A DNA stretch of 64,000 bases from Oceanicella actignis (GTDB taxonomy: Bacteria; Pseudomonadota; Alphaproteobacteria; Rhodobacterales; Rhodobacteraceae). Position numbers and translations under genes: made by a program. The notes under the pieces were generated by a model that saw only the letters and a list, made by a program, of their open reading frames with translations, had not been told where the DNA came from and did not search any database. The DNA lies in the NCBI RefSeq assembly GCF_008124525.1, contig NZ_VNHJ01000002.1, positions 434,001-498,000 on the forward strand, in the 5' to 3' direction. Numbering within the stretch: the stretch's first letter is position 1; every line of letters begins with the position of its first letter. Positions 25,510-33,754 of this stretch are shown here, piece after piece.

Positions 25510-26370
25510 ATGGCCAGCCCAGCCGATCCGCCCCCGACCCGCGCCGCCGATCCCTTGCGAGGGGCGGCGCATGGGGCGCTCGCCCCGAAAGCCGCGCCCG
25601 ATCAGTCCGCGCCCGATCGCGAACCCGCCGCCGGGAGCCTTGTCGAAGGCGCGGCATCCGGCGCGCGCGGGCGCTGGCGGCGGCTTGCGCCGCTGGCCGG
25701 GCTGCTGGCCGGCGGCGCGGCGGCGTGGTGGTTCGCGGGCGATCTGCTCAGCTTCGAGGCGCTGCGCGACAATCGCGAGGCGCTGGTCGCCTGGCGCGAC
25801 GCCAACTACGCCCTGGCCGCCGGCGTCTACATGCTGATCTATGTTCTGGCGGTGGCCTTCTCGGCGCCCGGCGGTCTGGCGCTGACGCTGGCGGGCGGCT
25901 TTCTGTTCGGCATGGCGGCGGCGCCCATGATCGTCGTCGCCGCCACGGCCGGGGCGACGCTCATATTCCTGGCCGCGCGGCACGGGCTGGGCGGCGCGCT
26001 CGAGGCGCGGGCGCGCGGCTCGGGCGGCGCCATGGCGCGGCTGCGGGCGGGCATCGCGCGCAACGAGATCAGCTTTCTGCTGCTGATGCGGCTCGTGCCC
26101 GTGGTGCCGTTCTTCGTGGCCAACCTGGCGCCGGCCTTTCTGGGCGTGTCGCTGCGCAACTACGTGCTCACGACGCTGTTCGGGATCATTCCGGGCACGG
26201 TGGTCTACACCTGGGTCGGCGCCGGTCTGGCCGAGGTCTTCGCCCGCGACGAGGCGCCCGATCTGGGCGTGATCTTCGAGCCGCATGTGCTGGGCCCGCT
26301 TCTGGCGCTGTGCGCGCTGGCGGCGGCGCCGATGCTCCTGCGCGGCCGCCTGGGAAAGGATGCACGATGA
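25510..26370 (+). CDS. TVP38/TMEM64 (VTT) family membrane protein
   Basis: A 286-residue polytopic membrane protein of the DedA-related TVP38/TMEM64 group. The start at 25510 (MASPADPP) has GGAG about 8 bases upstream; an in-frame ATG at 25447 is an alternative. About 55 N-terminal residues are disordered, then a first helix (APLAGLLAGGAAAWWFAG) and the VTT core with AFSAPGGLALTLAGGFLFG and RLVPVVPFFVANLAPAFLG, followed by FGIIPGTVVYTWVGAGL. The stop overlaps the next gene (ATGA at 26367-26370). Coupling of a TVP38 gene to a MerA-like flavoprotein is a recurrent arrangement; the joint function is not established. Confidence 0.9.
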   Translation: MASPADPPPTRAADPLRGAAHGALAPKAAPDQSAPDREPAAGSLVEGAASGARGRWRRLAPLAGLLAGGAAAWWFAGDLLSFEALRDNREALVAWRDANYALAAGVYMLIYVLAVAFSAPGGLALTLAGGFLFGMAAAPMIVVAATAGATLIFLAARHGLGGALEARARGSGGAMARLRAGIARNEISFLLLMRLVPVVPFFVANLAPAFLGVSLRNYVLTTLFGIIPGTVVYTWVGAGLAEVFARDEAPDLGVIFEPHVLGPLLALCALAAAPMLLRGRLGKDAR

Positions 26371-27803
26371 AGGACGCCGGTTCCGGCCCCGCGCCGCTGC
26401 GCCCCGATCTGTGCGTGATCGGCGCGGGCGCGGCGGGGCTGTCGGTCGCGGCGGGGGCGGCGCAGATGGGCGCCTCGGTCGTGCTGGTCGAGGGCGCCGA
26501 GATGGGGGGCGACTGCCTCAATCACGGCTGCGTGCCCTCGAAGGCGCTGCTGGCGGCGGCGCGCCGCGCCCACGCCCATGCCGGGGCCGCGCGCTTCGGC
26601 CTGCGCATGGACCCGCCCCGCGTCGATCACGCCGCGGTGCTGGCCCATGTGCGCGAGGTGATCGCGGCCATCGCGCCCCATGATTCGCAAGAGCGCTTCG
26701 AGGGGCTGGGCGTGACGGTCATCCGCGACTGGGCGCGCTTCGTCTCGCCGCGCGCGGTCGAGGCGGGCGGGCGGCGCATCGAGGCGCGGCGCTTCGTCAT
26801 CGCCACGGGCTCGTCGCCCGCCGTTCCGCCGATTCCCGGGCTGGACGAGACGCCCTTCGAGACCAACGAGACCATCTTCGCGCTCGACCGCGCGCCAGAG
26901 CGGCTGATCGTGATCGGCGCGGGGCCGATCGGGCTCGAGATGGCGCAGGCGCATCGGCGGCTGGGGGCCGAGGTGACGGTGCTCGAGGCCGGCCGCGCGC
27001 TGGCGCGCGACGATCCCGAGGCGGCGGCGGTCGTGCTGGCGGCGCTGCGCGCCGAGGGCGTCGTCATCGAGGAAGGAGTCGCCGCCGCCCGCGTGCGGCG
27101 CGAGGGCGCGGGGGTGGCGGTCGAGACCTCGGACGGGCGCGCGATCGGCGGCACGCATCTTCTGGTCGCGGCGGGGCGCGCGCCCAATGTGGGGCGGCTG
27201 AACCTGGCGGCGGCGGGCGTCGCGCATGACGCGCGGGGCGTCAAGGTCGATCGGGGCCTGCGCACCAGCAACCGGCGCGTCTATGCGCTGGGCGACGTCA
27301 ATGGCGGGCCCCAGTTCACGCACGAGGCCGGGCGCCAGGCCGGGCTGGCGCTGCGCTCGGCGCTGTTCCGCCTGCCGGTGCGGGCCGACCGGGCGGCGAT
27401 TCCATGGGTGACCTACACCGAGCCCGAACTGGCCCAGATCGGCCCGACCGAGGCCGAGGCCCGCGCCGCGCATGGCGCGCGGCTGTCGGTGCTGCGGGCC
27501 GATTTCGCCGCCAACGACCGCGCCCGGGCCGAGCGCGCGGCCGAGGGCTTCGTCAAGGTCATGGCCGTGCGCGGGCGCCCGATCGGCGTCACCATCGTCG
27601 GCCCTCATGCGGGCGAGCTGATCGGGCTTTGGGCTCTGGCGATCTCGGCGCGGCTCAAGCTGTCGGCGGTGGCGGGGCTGACGCTGCCCTATCCCACGCT
27701 CAACGACGCCTCGCGCCAGGCGGCGGCCGCGCACTATGCGGCGCGGCTGTTCGGCAATCCGTGGATCGGACGCGCGGTGCGGCTGCTGGCGCGGCTGGGC
27801 TAG
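26367..27803 (+). CDS. MerA-like FAD-dependent pyridine nucleotide-disulfide oxidoreductase
   Basis: A 478-residue flavoprotein of the class I disulfide reductase family. The FAD motif CVIGAGAAGLSVAAGAA and the redox-active GGDCLNHGCVPSKALL (cysteines about 48 and 53) are intact, as are the NAD(P) motif VIGAGPIGLEMA and the second FAD motif VYALGDVNGG. In lipoamide dehydrogenase and mercuric reductase, the C-terminal dimerisation domain supplies a His-Glu dyad in a HPT..E motif. Here the segment reads LPYPTLNDASRQ, with Tyr for His and no matching Glu. No mercury-binding HMA domain is present. The ATG overlaps the TVP38 stop, with AAAGGA upstream. The substrate is unknown and mercury reduction is not implied. 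Confidence 0.88.
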   Translation: MKDAGSGPAPLRPDLCVIGAGAAGLSVAAGAAQMGASVVLVEGAEMGGDCLNHGCVPSKALLAAARRAHAHAGAARFGLRMDPPRVDHAAVLAHVREVIAAIAPHDSQERFEGLGVTVIRDWARFVSPRAVEAGGRRIEARRFVIATGSSPAVPPIPGLDETPFETNETIFALDRAPERLIVIGAGPIGLEMAQAHRRLGAEVTVLEAGRALARDDPEAAAVVLAALRAEGVVIEEGVAAARVRREGAGVAVETSDGRAIGGTHLLVAAGRAPNVGRLNLAAAGVAHDARGVKVDRGLRTSNRRVYALGDVNGGPQFTHEAGRQAGLALRSALFRLPVRADRAAIPWVTYTEPELAQIGPTEAEARAAHGARLSVLRADFAANDRARAERAAEGFVKVMAVRGRPIGVTIVGPHAGELIGLWALAISARLKLSAVAGLTLPYPTLNDASRQAAAAHYAARLFGNPWIGRAVRLLARLG

Positions 27804-27945
27804 GCGCTCGGCGCCCCGGCCTGGCTCTGCGGGTCGGGCGGGGGGCTTGCGCGCCTTGCGCGCGGGCGCGCTGGCGCGGGGCGCGCGGGCGGCTTAGGAT
27901 CGGGGCGGCGGCGTGCGGCCGCGCGCGGTGGAACGGCGAGGGGCG

Positions 27946-29850
27946 ATGCTGATCCGTAGCCTGTCCGGTCGGCTTTTGCTGCTGACCATCGTGTTCGTGA
28001 TGGTGGTCGAGGTGCTGATCTTCGTGCCCTCGGTCGCCCGCTTCCGGCGCGACTATCTGAACGAGCGCATCGTGCGCGCGCACATCGCCGCCGAGGCGCT
28101 TCTGGCCGCGCCCGAGGGCGCCGCCGCCCCGCCCGAGCGGCGCGCGCGCGTGCTGGAGCTGGCGGGGGTCGAGGGCATCGTCTATCGCGGCCCCGACATG
28201 CGCGAGCTGATCCTGGCGGGCGACATGCCGCCGCCCATCGACGCCACCTACGACTTGCGCGACGCCGGCCCGGTCGAGCTGATCGCCGATGCGCTCGGCT
28301 GCGCGCTGGCGCGGCCGGGGCGGGTCATCCGCGTCATCGGCCGCCCCGAGGACGACATGGCGCCCGGCGAGGGCGCGGCGGTCGAGGCGGTGCTCGAAGA
28401 GGGGCCGCTGCGCGCCGCCATGCTCGATTACGGCGCGCGGGTGATGGGGCTGTCGCTGATCATCTCTCTGGTGACGGCGGCGTTCATCGTTCTGTCGGTG
28501 CGCCGCTTCGTGGTGCGGCCGATGCTGCGCGTGATCGACAACATGCGCGCCTTCCGCCGCGATCCCGAGGATGCGCGCCGCGTCATCACCCCCGACAGCC
28601 GCATCGCCGAGATCGCCGCCGCCCAGACCGCCCTGGCCGAGATGGAGACCGAGCTGCGCGCCGCCCTGCGCCAGCGCGCGCGCCTTGCCGCGCAGGGCGA
28701 GGCGGTGGCCAAGATCGGCCATGACCTGCGCAACATCCTGACCACGGCGCGCCTCTTGGCCGACCGGCTCGAGGGCAGCGACGATCCGACCGTGCGCCGG
28801 GTGGCGCCCAAGCTGCTGCGCGCGCTCGACCGCGCCGCGTCGCTGTGCCGCTCGACGCTCGAATACGGCAAGGCCGAAGAGCCCGAGCCCGAGATCCGCG
28901 CCGTGCGTCTGCGCCAGCTGGTCGAAGAGGTGCGCGACGCCGTGTTTCCCGACGGCGAGGGCGGGCCGGGGCGTCCGCGCCTTGTCAACGCGGCGCCCGA
29001 GGGGCTGACCGTGGCCGCGGATCCCGAGCAGCTGCACCGCATCCTGACCAATCTGGCGCGCAACGCGCGCCAGGCGCTTGAAGGCGCCGGCCGCGACGGC
29101 CAGATCCGCATCGAGGCCGCGTCCGGCGGCGGCGTGGTGCGCATCGACGTGGTCGATGACGGCCCCGGCCTGCCCGCGCGCGCGATCGAGAACCTGTTCA
29201 AGCCCTTCAAGGGCGGCGCGCGCAGCGGCGGCTCGGGTCTGGGGCTGGCCATTGCGGCCGAGCTGGCGCGCGCCCATGGCGGCGCGCTCGAACTGGTGGC
29301 GACGGGCCCCGAGGGCGCGCGCTTTCGCCTGACGCTGCCCGAGCGCGCGGACCTGGCGCTGCTCGCCCGGCCGGCGCCCGAGAAGGACGCGGCCCCCGGC
29401 GCAGCGGTCGAAGCGGGGGGCGAGGGCGCGGCCCCCGGCGGCGCGGCGCGGGCGGGGGGCGACGGCGCGGCCCCCGGCGGCGCGGCGCGGGCGGGGGGCG
29501 ACGGCGCGGCCCGGGGCGGCGCGGCGCGGGCGCGGGGCGAGGGCGCGGCCCCCGGAGGTGCGGCCCGGGCGGGGGGCGAGAGCGTGGCTCCCGGCGGCGC
29601 GGATGGCGCCAGGACCGCAGGCGCGGCCGCCCCGGCCGCGCCCCCGCTTGGGTCCGGAAGCGCGCGGCCCGCGGCGTCCGCCCCCGCGCGCGGCGACGTT
29701 TCCGGCCCCGCGCGGGGCGCGAACGATGCGGGCGCGGAAAGGACGGGCGCGAAGGATTCGGGCGCGAAAGATCGGGGCGCAAATGATCCGCGTGGCGCGG
29801 CTTCGGCGCCCGGGCGCCCCCCGACCGAGGCAGAGGGAGAGAACACATGA
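27946..29850 (+). CDS. Membrane sensor histidine kinase with repetitive C-terminal tail
   Basis: A 634-residue histidine kinase. Two transmembrane helices (about 9-30 and 165-186) enclose a 135-residue periplasmic sensor, followed by HAMP (187-238) and a kinase core. His259 lies in AKIGHDLRNILTTARLL; the N box has Asn373 (NLARNARQAL); G boxes are DDGPGLP and GGSGLGLAIA. From residue 470 on there is a 165-residue low-complexity tail, including five 13-residue repeats of the AGGDGAAPGGAAR type. The start at 27946 has GAGGGG upstream. It is 142 bp after the MerA-like gene and overlaps the P1 peptidase by ATGA. No response regulator is adjacent, so its output partner is elsewhere. Confidence 0.9.
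   Translation: MLIRSLSGRLLLLTIVFVMVVEVLIFVPSVARFRRDYLNERIVRAHIAAEALLAAPEGAAAPPERRARVLELAGVEGIVYRGPDMRELILAGDMPPPIDATYDLRDAGPVELIADALGCALARPGRVIRVIGRPEDDMAPGEGAAVEAVLEEGPLRAAMLDYGARVMGLSLIISLVTAAFIVLSVRRFVVRPMLRVIDNMRAFRRDPEDARRVITPDSRIAEIAAAQTALAEMETELRAALRQRARLAAQGEAVAKIGHDLRNILTTARLLADRLEGSDDPTVRRVAPKLLRALDRAASLCRSTLEYGKAEEPEPEIRAVRLRQLVEEVRDAVFPDGEGGPGRPRLVNAAPEGLTVAADPEQLHRILTNLARNARQALEGAGRDGQIRIEAASGGGVVRIDVVDDGPGLPARAIENLFKPFKGGARSGGSGLGLAIAAELARAHGGALELVATGPEGARFRLTLPERADLALLARPAPEKDAAPGAAVEAGGEGAAPGGAARAGGDGAAPGGAARAGGDGAARGGAARARGEGAAPGGAARAGGESVAPGGADGARTAGAAAPAAPPLGSGSARPAASAPARGDVSGPARGANDAGAERTGAKDSGAKDRGANDPRGAASAPGRPPTEAEGENT
29413..29607 (+). repeat. In-frame 39-bp tandem repeat, five copies
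   Basis: Five consecutive 39-bp units start at 29413, 29452, 29491, 29530 and 29569. Each encodes a 13-residue unit like AGGEGAAPGGAAR in the kinase tail. Copies 1-3 are nearly identical; the last is diverged (AGGESVAPGGADG). Because the unit is a multiple of three, copy-number change would keep the frame. Confidence 0.85.
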
Positions 29851-31013
29851 CCGCCATTCGACCGGACGGCGCCGCTTCGTGGCGCCCGCGCCCCGGCCCG
29901 CTCAACGGCCTGACCGACGTGCCTGGCCTGCTGGTGGGCAACGCCCATTGCGACGCGGCGCGCACGGGCGTGACGGTGATCCTGTGCGAAAGCCCCGCCG
30001 TCGCGGGGGCCGATGTGCGCGGCGGCGGCCCCGGCACGCGCGAGATCGAGGCGCTGGCGCCCGAGAACCTGGTCGGCGCCGCCGACGCGGTGGTCCTGTC
30101 CGGCGGCTCGGCGTTGGGGCTGGGCGCGGCCGACGCCGTGGCGGCGGCGCTGTCCGCGCGGGGCAGGGGGCTGGAGGTGGCGCCGGGGCATCCGCGCGTG
30201 CCCATCGTGCCGGCGGCGATCCTGTATGATCTGGGCCCCCACAGCGCCGCCGCCTTCGGGGCCGACGGGCCGCCCCATCCGGCCCTGGCGCGCGCCGCGC
30301 TCGAGGCCGCCGACCGCGGCGTGGCGCTGGGCTCGGTCGGCGCCGGGCGCGGGGCGGTGGCCGGCGCGCTCAAGGGCGGGCTGGGGGCGGCGTCGCTCGA
30401 GATCGCGCCCGGCGTGATGGTGGCGGCCCTTGTGGCGGCCAATCCGGTGGGCTCGGTCTGCATGCCGGGCGGCCCGTGGTTCTGGGCCTGGCCGTTCGAG
30501 ATCGGCGACGAGTTCGGCGGCCTTGCGCCGCCCGATCTGCGTTGCCCGCCGGCGCCGATCCCCGAGGACGGCAAGCTGCGCGGGGACTGGGCCTTCGACG
30601 CGCCCGACGGGCCGGTCGATCCGGGATCGGCGCCGGGCGCGAACACGGCGGTGGGGGTGGTGGCCACGAACGCGGCGCTGACCGCGGCCGAGTGCCGGCG
30701 CCTGGCGATGATGGCGCAGGACGGGCTGGCGCGGGCGATTCGCCCCGCGCACACGCCCTTCGACGGCGACACGCTGTTCGCCCTCTCCACCGGCGCGGCG
30801 ACCGGCGGCCCCGATCTGGGTTCGGGCCACGCGCGCGCCGCGCGACTGGCGGCGCTGGGCTCGGCGGCGGCCGATTGCGTGGCGCGCGCGGTGGCGCGCG
30901 GAGTGCACGCGGCCGCGGCCGATCCGGGCGGTCCGCCCGCCTGGCGGGAGGTTGCGAAAAATCATCTCGGCCGAGCGAAACAGGGGCTTGCATCCCCCCG
31001 CGACGCAAGCTAA
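29847..31013 (+). CDS. P1-family (DmpA/NylC-type) N-terminal nucleophile hydrolase
   Basis: A 388-residue self-processing aminopeptidase or amidohydrolase of the DmpA/NylC fold. The autocleavage site is PGANTAVG, with Asn266 before the catalytic Thr267, the same relative location as in NylC. Other family features are the N-terminal LTDVPGLLVGNA, RGGGPGTRE, VLSGGSALGLGAAD and VGSVCMPGG, plus the C-terminal FALSTG. The ATG overlaps the kinase stop, so it is translated with the sensor kinase. Substrates in this family range from D-amino-acid peptides to beta-peptides and nylon oligomers; none can be assigned here. No signal peptide is seen, so it is probably cytoplasmic. Confidence 0.88.
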   Translation: MTAIRPDGAASWRPRPGPLNGLTDVPGLLVGNAHCDAARTGVTVILCESPAVAGADVRGGGPGTREIEALAPENLVGAADAVVLSGGSALGLGAADAVAAALSARGRGLEVAPGHPRVPIVPAAILYDLGPHSAAAFGADGPPHPALARAALEAADRGVALGSVGAGRGAVAGALKGGLGAASLEIAPGVMVAALVAANPVGSVCMPGGPWFWAWPFEIGDEFGGLAPPDLRCPPAPIPEDGKLRGDWAFDAPDGPVDPGSAPGANTAVGVVATNAALTAAECRRLAMMAQDGLARAIRPAHTPFDGDTLFALSTGAATGGPDLGSGHARAARLAALGSAAADCVARAVARGVHAAAADPGGPPAWREVAKNHLGRAKQGLASPRDAS

Positions 31014-31052
31014 AAGCCGCGCACATCGACGGCGGCGACGCCGACGCGGCCT

Positions 31053-31129
31053 GCACCGGTAGCTCAGTTGGATAGAGCACCAGACTACGAATCTGGGGGT
31101 CGGGGGTTCGAATCCTCCCCGGTGCGCCA
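31053..31129 (+). tRNA. tRNA-Arg (anticodon ACG)
   Basis: A 77-nt tRNA with acceptor stem GCACCGG/CCGGTGC, discriminator G and encoded CCA. The anticodon arm CCAGA-CTACGAA-TCTGG gives ACG, whose A34 is normally edited to inosine. The D arm (GCTCAGTTGGATAGAGC) and T arm (GGGGGTTCGAATCCTCC) are regular. No integrase or direct repeat flanks it. Confidence 0.97.
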
Positions 31130-31255
31130 CTGACCTTCTCCCCCACCTGCCAAGACGAAGCCGCGCGGGGGGTTCGCGTGGGCGAATCCCTGGCGAAGGC
31201 GCGACCGGGCGCGCCGCCGCGCCATGCGCGGCGCCCTCCGCTTGCGCCGGGGGGC

Positions 31256-32365
31256 TCAGTCGAGACGCAGCGACAGCAGAAACTCGCGCGCTTCGGGCGT
31301 GCTTGTCCGCCGGGCCGCGGCGGCGCGCACGGCGTCGAGCGCGGCGCGCGCCGCCTCGGCCTCGGGGATGGGGCGCGTGCGCGCGATGGCCTCGGCGTCG
31401 TCGAAGAACGCCTCGCGGCCGGCCAGCGCGCCCAGCCAGGCGTTGATGGGGGCGAATTCGCGCGCCATCCGCGTGCGCGCCTCGGGGCCGAACATCTCGA
31501 CCTCGCGCGAGGGCGGCACCCCGCGATGGTCGCGCACCGCCAGCAGCGCCGCGCGCAGATCGGCGGCCGCCTCGGGCGCAAGCGCATGGTTGCCGCGCCG
31601 CGCCACCTCGGCCAGCGCCGCCGGGATGCTGGGGTTGATGTCCCCTGGCCGGAACAGGCCGGGCGGGAAGTCGAGCCCCGACTGGGCGACGAAGTCGTCG
31701 ATCGAACCGCCCGCCGCCATCACCTGCCGGTGGTCGCGCAGCGCGAATTCCGCCTCGGCGAAGACCCGCGTCCATCCCTCGAGCATCAGCCGGTAGTCGA
31801 AATGGATCGAGCTCAGATAGGGCTCGAGCCCGCCCGCCCCGAGCGGCGCAAGCTTGTGCCCGAACTTGAGCCGTTGCGCGTGCCACGAGACCAGGTAATC
31901 GTCCGGTCGGCGCAGCGTGCACAGGATGCGCGCGCGCGCGCCGGGAAAGGCGTCGCGCATGGTCTCGATCAGCCTGGGGTCGGCGGCGGCGAAGTTGGCC
32001 ATGACTTCCGAGCACAGCACCGTCGCGCGCGGCGCCAGAGCGGCGATCTGGTTGGCGATGGCCGCGAACATCTGGCGCGAATGCGGCAGCATGGGGTGCC
32101 ATGACGGCGCGGGGCCCTTGCCGCATTCGGCCAGCATCTTGAAGGCGAGGGCGTTGTGGGCCTCGCGCACGTTGAAGGATTGCGGCTGTCCCGGCGCGTC
32201 GTCGGCCCCGCGCAGCGCCGCCGCCAGACGGGCGGCGTGGCCCTCGGTCTCGACCGAGGGGTAGAGGATTCCGGCCCGCGCCAGCGCCAGCCAGTTGCGC
32301 GACAGGAAGTTCTGCAGGCTGCTGGATCCGGCCTTGTGATGGCCGATGAACAGCGCAAGGCGCAT
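31256..32365 (-). CDS. Sulfotransferase-like protein (first of a pair)
   Basis: A 369-residue cytoplasmic protein with an N-terminal P-loop-like motif FIGHHKAGSSSLQNFLSRN (residues 6-24). It resembles the 5'-phosphosulfate-binding loop of PAPS-dependent sulfotransferases (K-x-G-[ST]-[ST]-x-L). A second typical element is the 3'-phosphate-binding strand ILCTLRRPDDYLVSWHAQRLK near residue 150, comparable to the R..P.....S motif. The start at 32365 (MRLALFIGHH) is natural. It lies 5 bp after a second protein of the same type. The adjacent galactofuranosyltransferase-like gene suggests that both modify a surface glycan. Acceptor and donor are inferred, and a nucleotide-binding role other than sulfation is possible. 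Confidence 0.7.
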   Translation of the reverse strand: MRLALFIGHHKAGSSSLQNFLSRNWLALARAGILYPSVETEGHAARLAAALRGADDAPGQPQSFNVREAHNALAFKMLAECGKGPAPSWHPMLPHSRQMFAAIANQIAALAPRATVLCSEVMANFAAADPRLIETMRDAFPGARARILCTLRRPDDYLVSWHAQRLKFGHKLAPLGAGGLEPYLSSIHFDYRLMLEGWTRVFAEAEFALRDHRQVMAAGGSIDDFVAQSGLDFPPGLFRPGDINPSIPAALAEVARRGNHALAPEAAADLRAALLAVRDHRGVPPSREVEMFGPEARTRMAREFAPINAWLGALAGREAFFDDAEAIARTRPIPEAEAARAALDAVRAAAARRTSTPEAREFLLSLRLD

Positions 32366-32370
32366 GGCGT

Positions 32371-33564
32371 TCAGCCCTCGCCCGCCTTCGGGGCGCCCTG
32401 GGCCGGCCGGCCGCCCGGCGCCGCCGCGGCGCCTTGCGCGGCGCCGGCGGGGCCCTTGGGCTTGCGCGGGGCGGCGGGGCCCTTGCGGGGCTTGCCGGCC
32501 GCCGCGCGGGCTTTGGCCTGCGCGGGCTTGCGCGGCCTGGGCGCGCCGCCGGGCGCCTGCGCCAGCGTTTCAAGCGCCCATTGGCGCATGCGGGCAAGTT
32601 CGTCCGGCGCGTAGTGGTCGCGCGCGCGCAGGCTCATGGGCTCCGACGCGGCCTTTTCATGCGCCCGGGCGAGCGCCTCGCTCAGCACGGGCGCGCCGAA
32701 GAATTCGCGGTCGGTTTCGGCGGCGTCCTGCGCATAATCGGCCTGTATGCGCCGGATCAGCTTGATCGGCAGGCGCAGCGGCGCGCCCTCGGGGTCGGGG
32801 CCCATGGCGCGGGACAGGCGCCTGGCCTGGTGCGGGCGGAGGACGAAGTTGCGGTGCATCAGGGTCATGAAGGCCAGCTGCCGCAGGCTGAGCGAGCGGT
32901 TGGCCTCGGGTTCTTCGCGCAGCGTCACGGGCGCCCCGTCCAGCGCGTAGCCGAGGAAATCGCGCACGACGCAGTTCTCGCGCAGGCGGGCGCGGATCAT
33001 CGCCCGCGCCTCGAAGCGATCGCCGAAGACCGCCCGCCAGCGGCGCAGGCGCGGCGCGTAGCGAAAGGTGCCCGCGCGCAGCTGGCGCTCGTGGAAGCCG
33101 GCCGGGCCGGCCATGAAGGCGCCCAGCTTGCGGTTTTCCTGAAAGGCCGAGAGCACGCGCTCGGCATGGGGGCGGACATAGCTGATCAGCCGCGCCCCCG
33201 GCGCCAGGGCCGGCAGATGCGCCGCCAGCGCGTCGCGCAGCCTTTCGGGGGCGACGAACTCGAACCATTCGGCCGACAGGATGACGACGTCGGCGTCCGC
33301 GCCCTCGTCCGCGACCATGGCGGCGATCCGCGACAGCAGCCTTTGGGCGCGCGCCTCGTCGCCGTCGCGCAGGGCGACCGCGACGGCGTTGTGGTTCAGC
33401 GCCAGATGCGCAAGGACCTGCGCGCCTTCGTCCTCGGCCTCGCGCAGGGCCGGGTAGAACACCCGCACGCCCCCCGCGTCGAAGGTCCGGTTGCGCAGAA
33501 TCGTCTGGATCGAGGTGCTGCCGGTCTTGACGTCGCCAAGGTGGACGATGAGCTGTTGCGGCAT
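32371..33564 (-). CDS. Sulfotransferase-like protein (second of a pair) with basic Ala/Pro tail
   Basis: A 397-residue protein starting at 33564 (MPQQLIVHLGDVKTG). The motif HLGDVKTGSTSIQTIL (residues 8-23) matches the 5'-phosphosulfate loop of sulfotransferases, and ARLISYVRPHAERVLSAFQ near residue 128 matches the 3'-phosphate-binding region. The last about 60 residues are a low-complexity tail rich in Lys, Ala, Pro and Gly, with PRKPAQAK-like repeats, absent from its neighbour. The frame opens far upstream to 33849, but that part overlaps the opposite promoter region and is rejected. It is divergent from the GlfT2-like gene across a 190-bp region with an interrupted palindrome. Sulfation of a glycan is inferred, not shown. 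Confidence 0.7.
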   Translation of the reverse strand: MPQQLIVHLGDVKTGSTSIQTILRNRTFDAGGVRVFYPALREAEDEGAQVLAHLALNHNAVAVALRDGDEARAQRLLSRIAAMVADEGADADVVILSAEWFEFVAPERLRDALAAHLPALAPGARLISYVRPHAERVLSAFQENRKLGAFMAGPAGFHERQLRAGTFRYAPRLRRWRAVFGDRFEARAMIRARLRENCVVRDFLGYALDGAPVTLREEPEANRSLSLRQLAFMTLMHRNFVLRPHQARRLSRAMGPDPEGAPLRLPIKLIRRIQADYAQDAAETDREFFGAPVLSEALARAHEKAASEPMSLRARDHYAPDELARMRQWALETLAQAPGGAPRPRKPAQAKARAAAGKPRKGPAAPRKPKGPAGAAQGAAAAPGGRPAQGAPKAGEG

Positions 33565-33606
33565 GGGGCGCCCCCTGCGTCTGGTCGTTTCAACCCACGG
33601 ACGATC

Positions 33607-33634
33607 GCGCAAGCCGCATCTGCGGCGTTTGCGC
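33607..33634. promoter_or_regulatory. Interrupted palindrome in divergent glycan promoter region
   Basis: GCGCAA-GCCGCA-TC-TGCGGC-GT-TTGCGC spans 28 bp: the outer arms 33607-33612/33629-33634 and the inner arms 33613-33618/33621-33626 are both perfect. It is placed between the second sulfotransferase-like gene and the GlfT2-like gene, where it could be an operator for both. Confidence 0.35.
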
Positions 33635-33754
33635 TTGCATCGGTAGCCGCTCGCACGCAAATTCGCCATACTCAAATTGATTGCTCCAACCGCGCCGGCG
33701 CGCGGCAGCGCGGCGCGCCGAACCGATCCGAACCGATCATCGACCGGAGAGCCG

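Noticed and set aside
26367-27803. Mercuric reductase (merA) annotation and a mercury-resistance locus
   Set aside because: No HMA domain, no C-terminal vicinal Cys pair, and no merR, merT or merP nearby; only the general fold matches.
28428-32597. A 1389-codon minus-strand open frame
   Set aside because: Antisense to the kinase, peptidase and tRNA-Arg and out of frame with the sulfotransferase-like gene; composition is an artefact of GC-rich codons.
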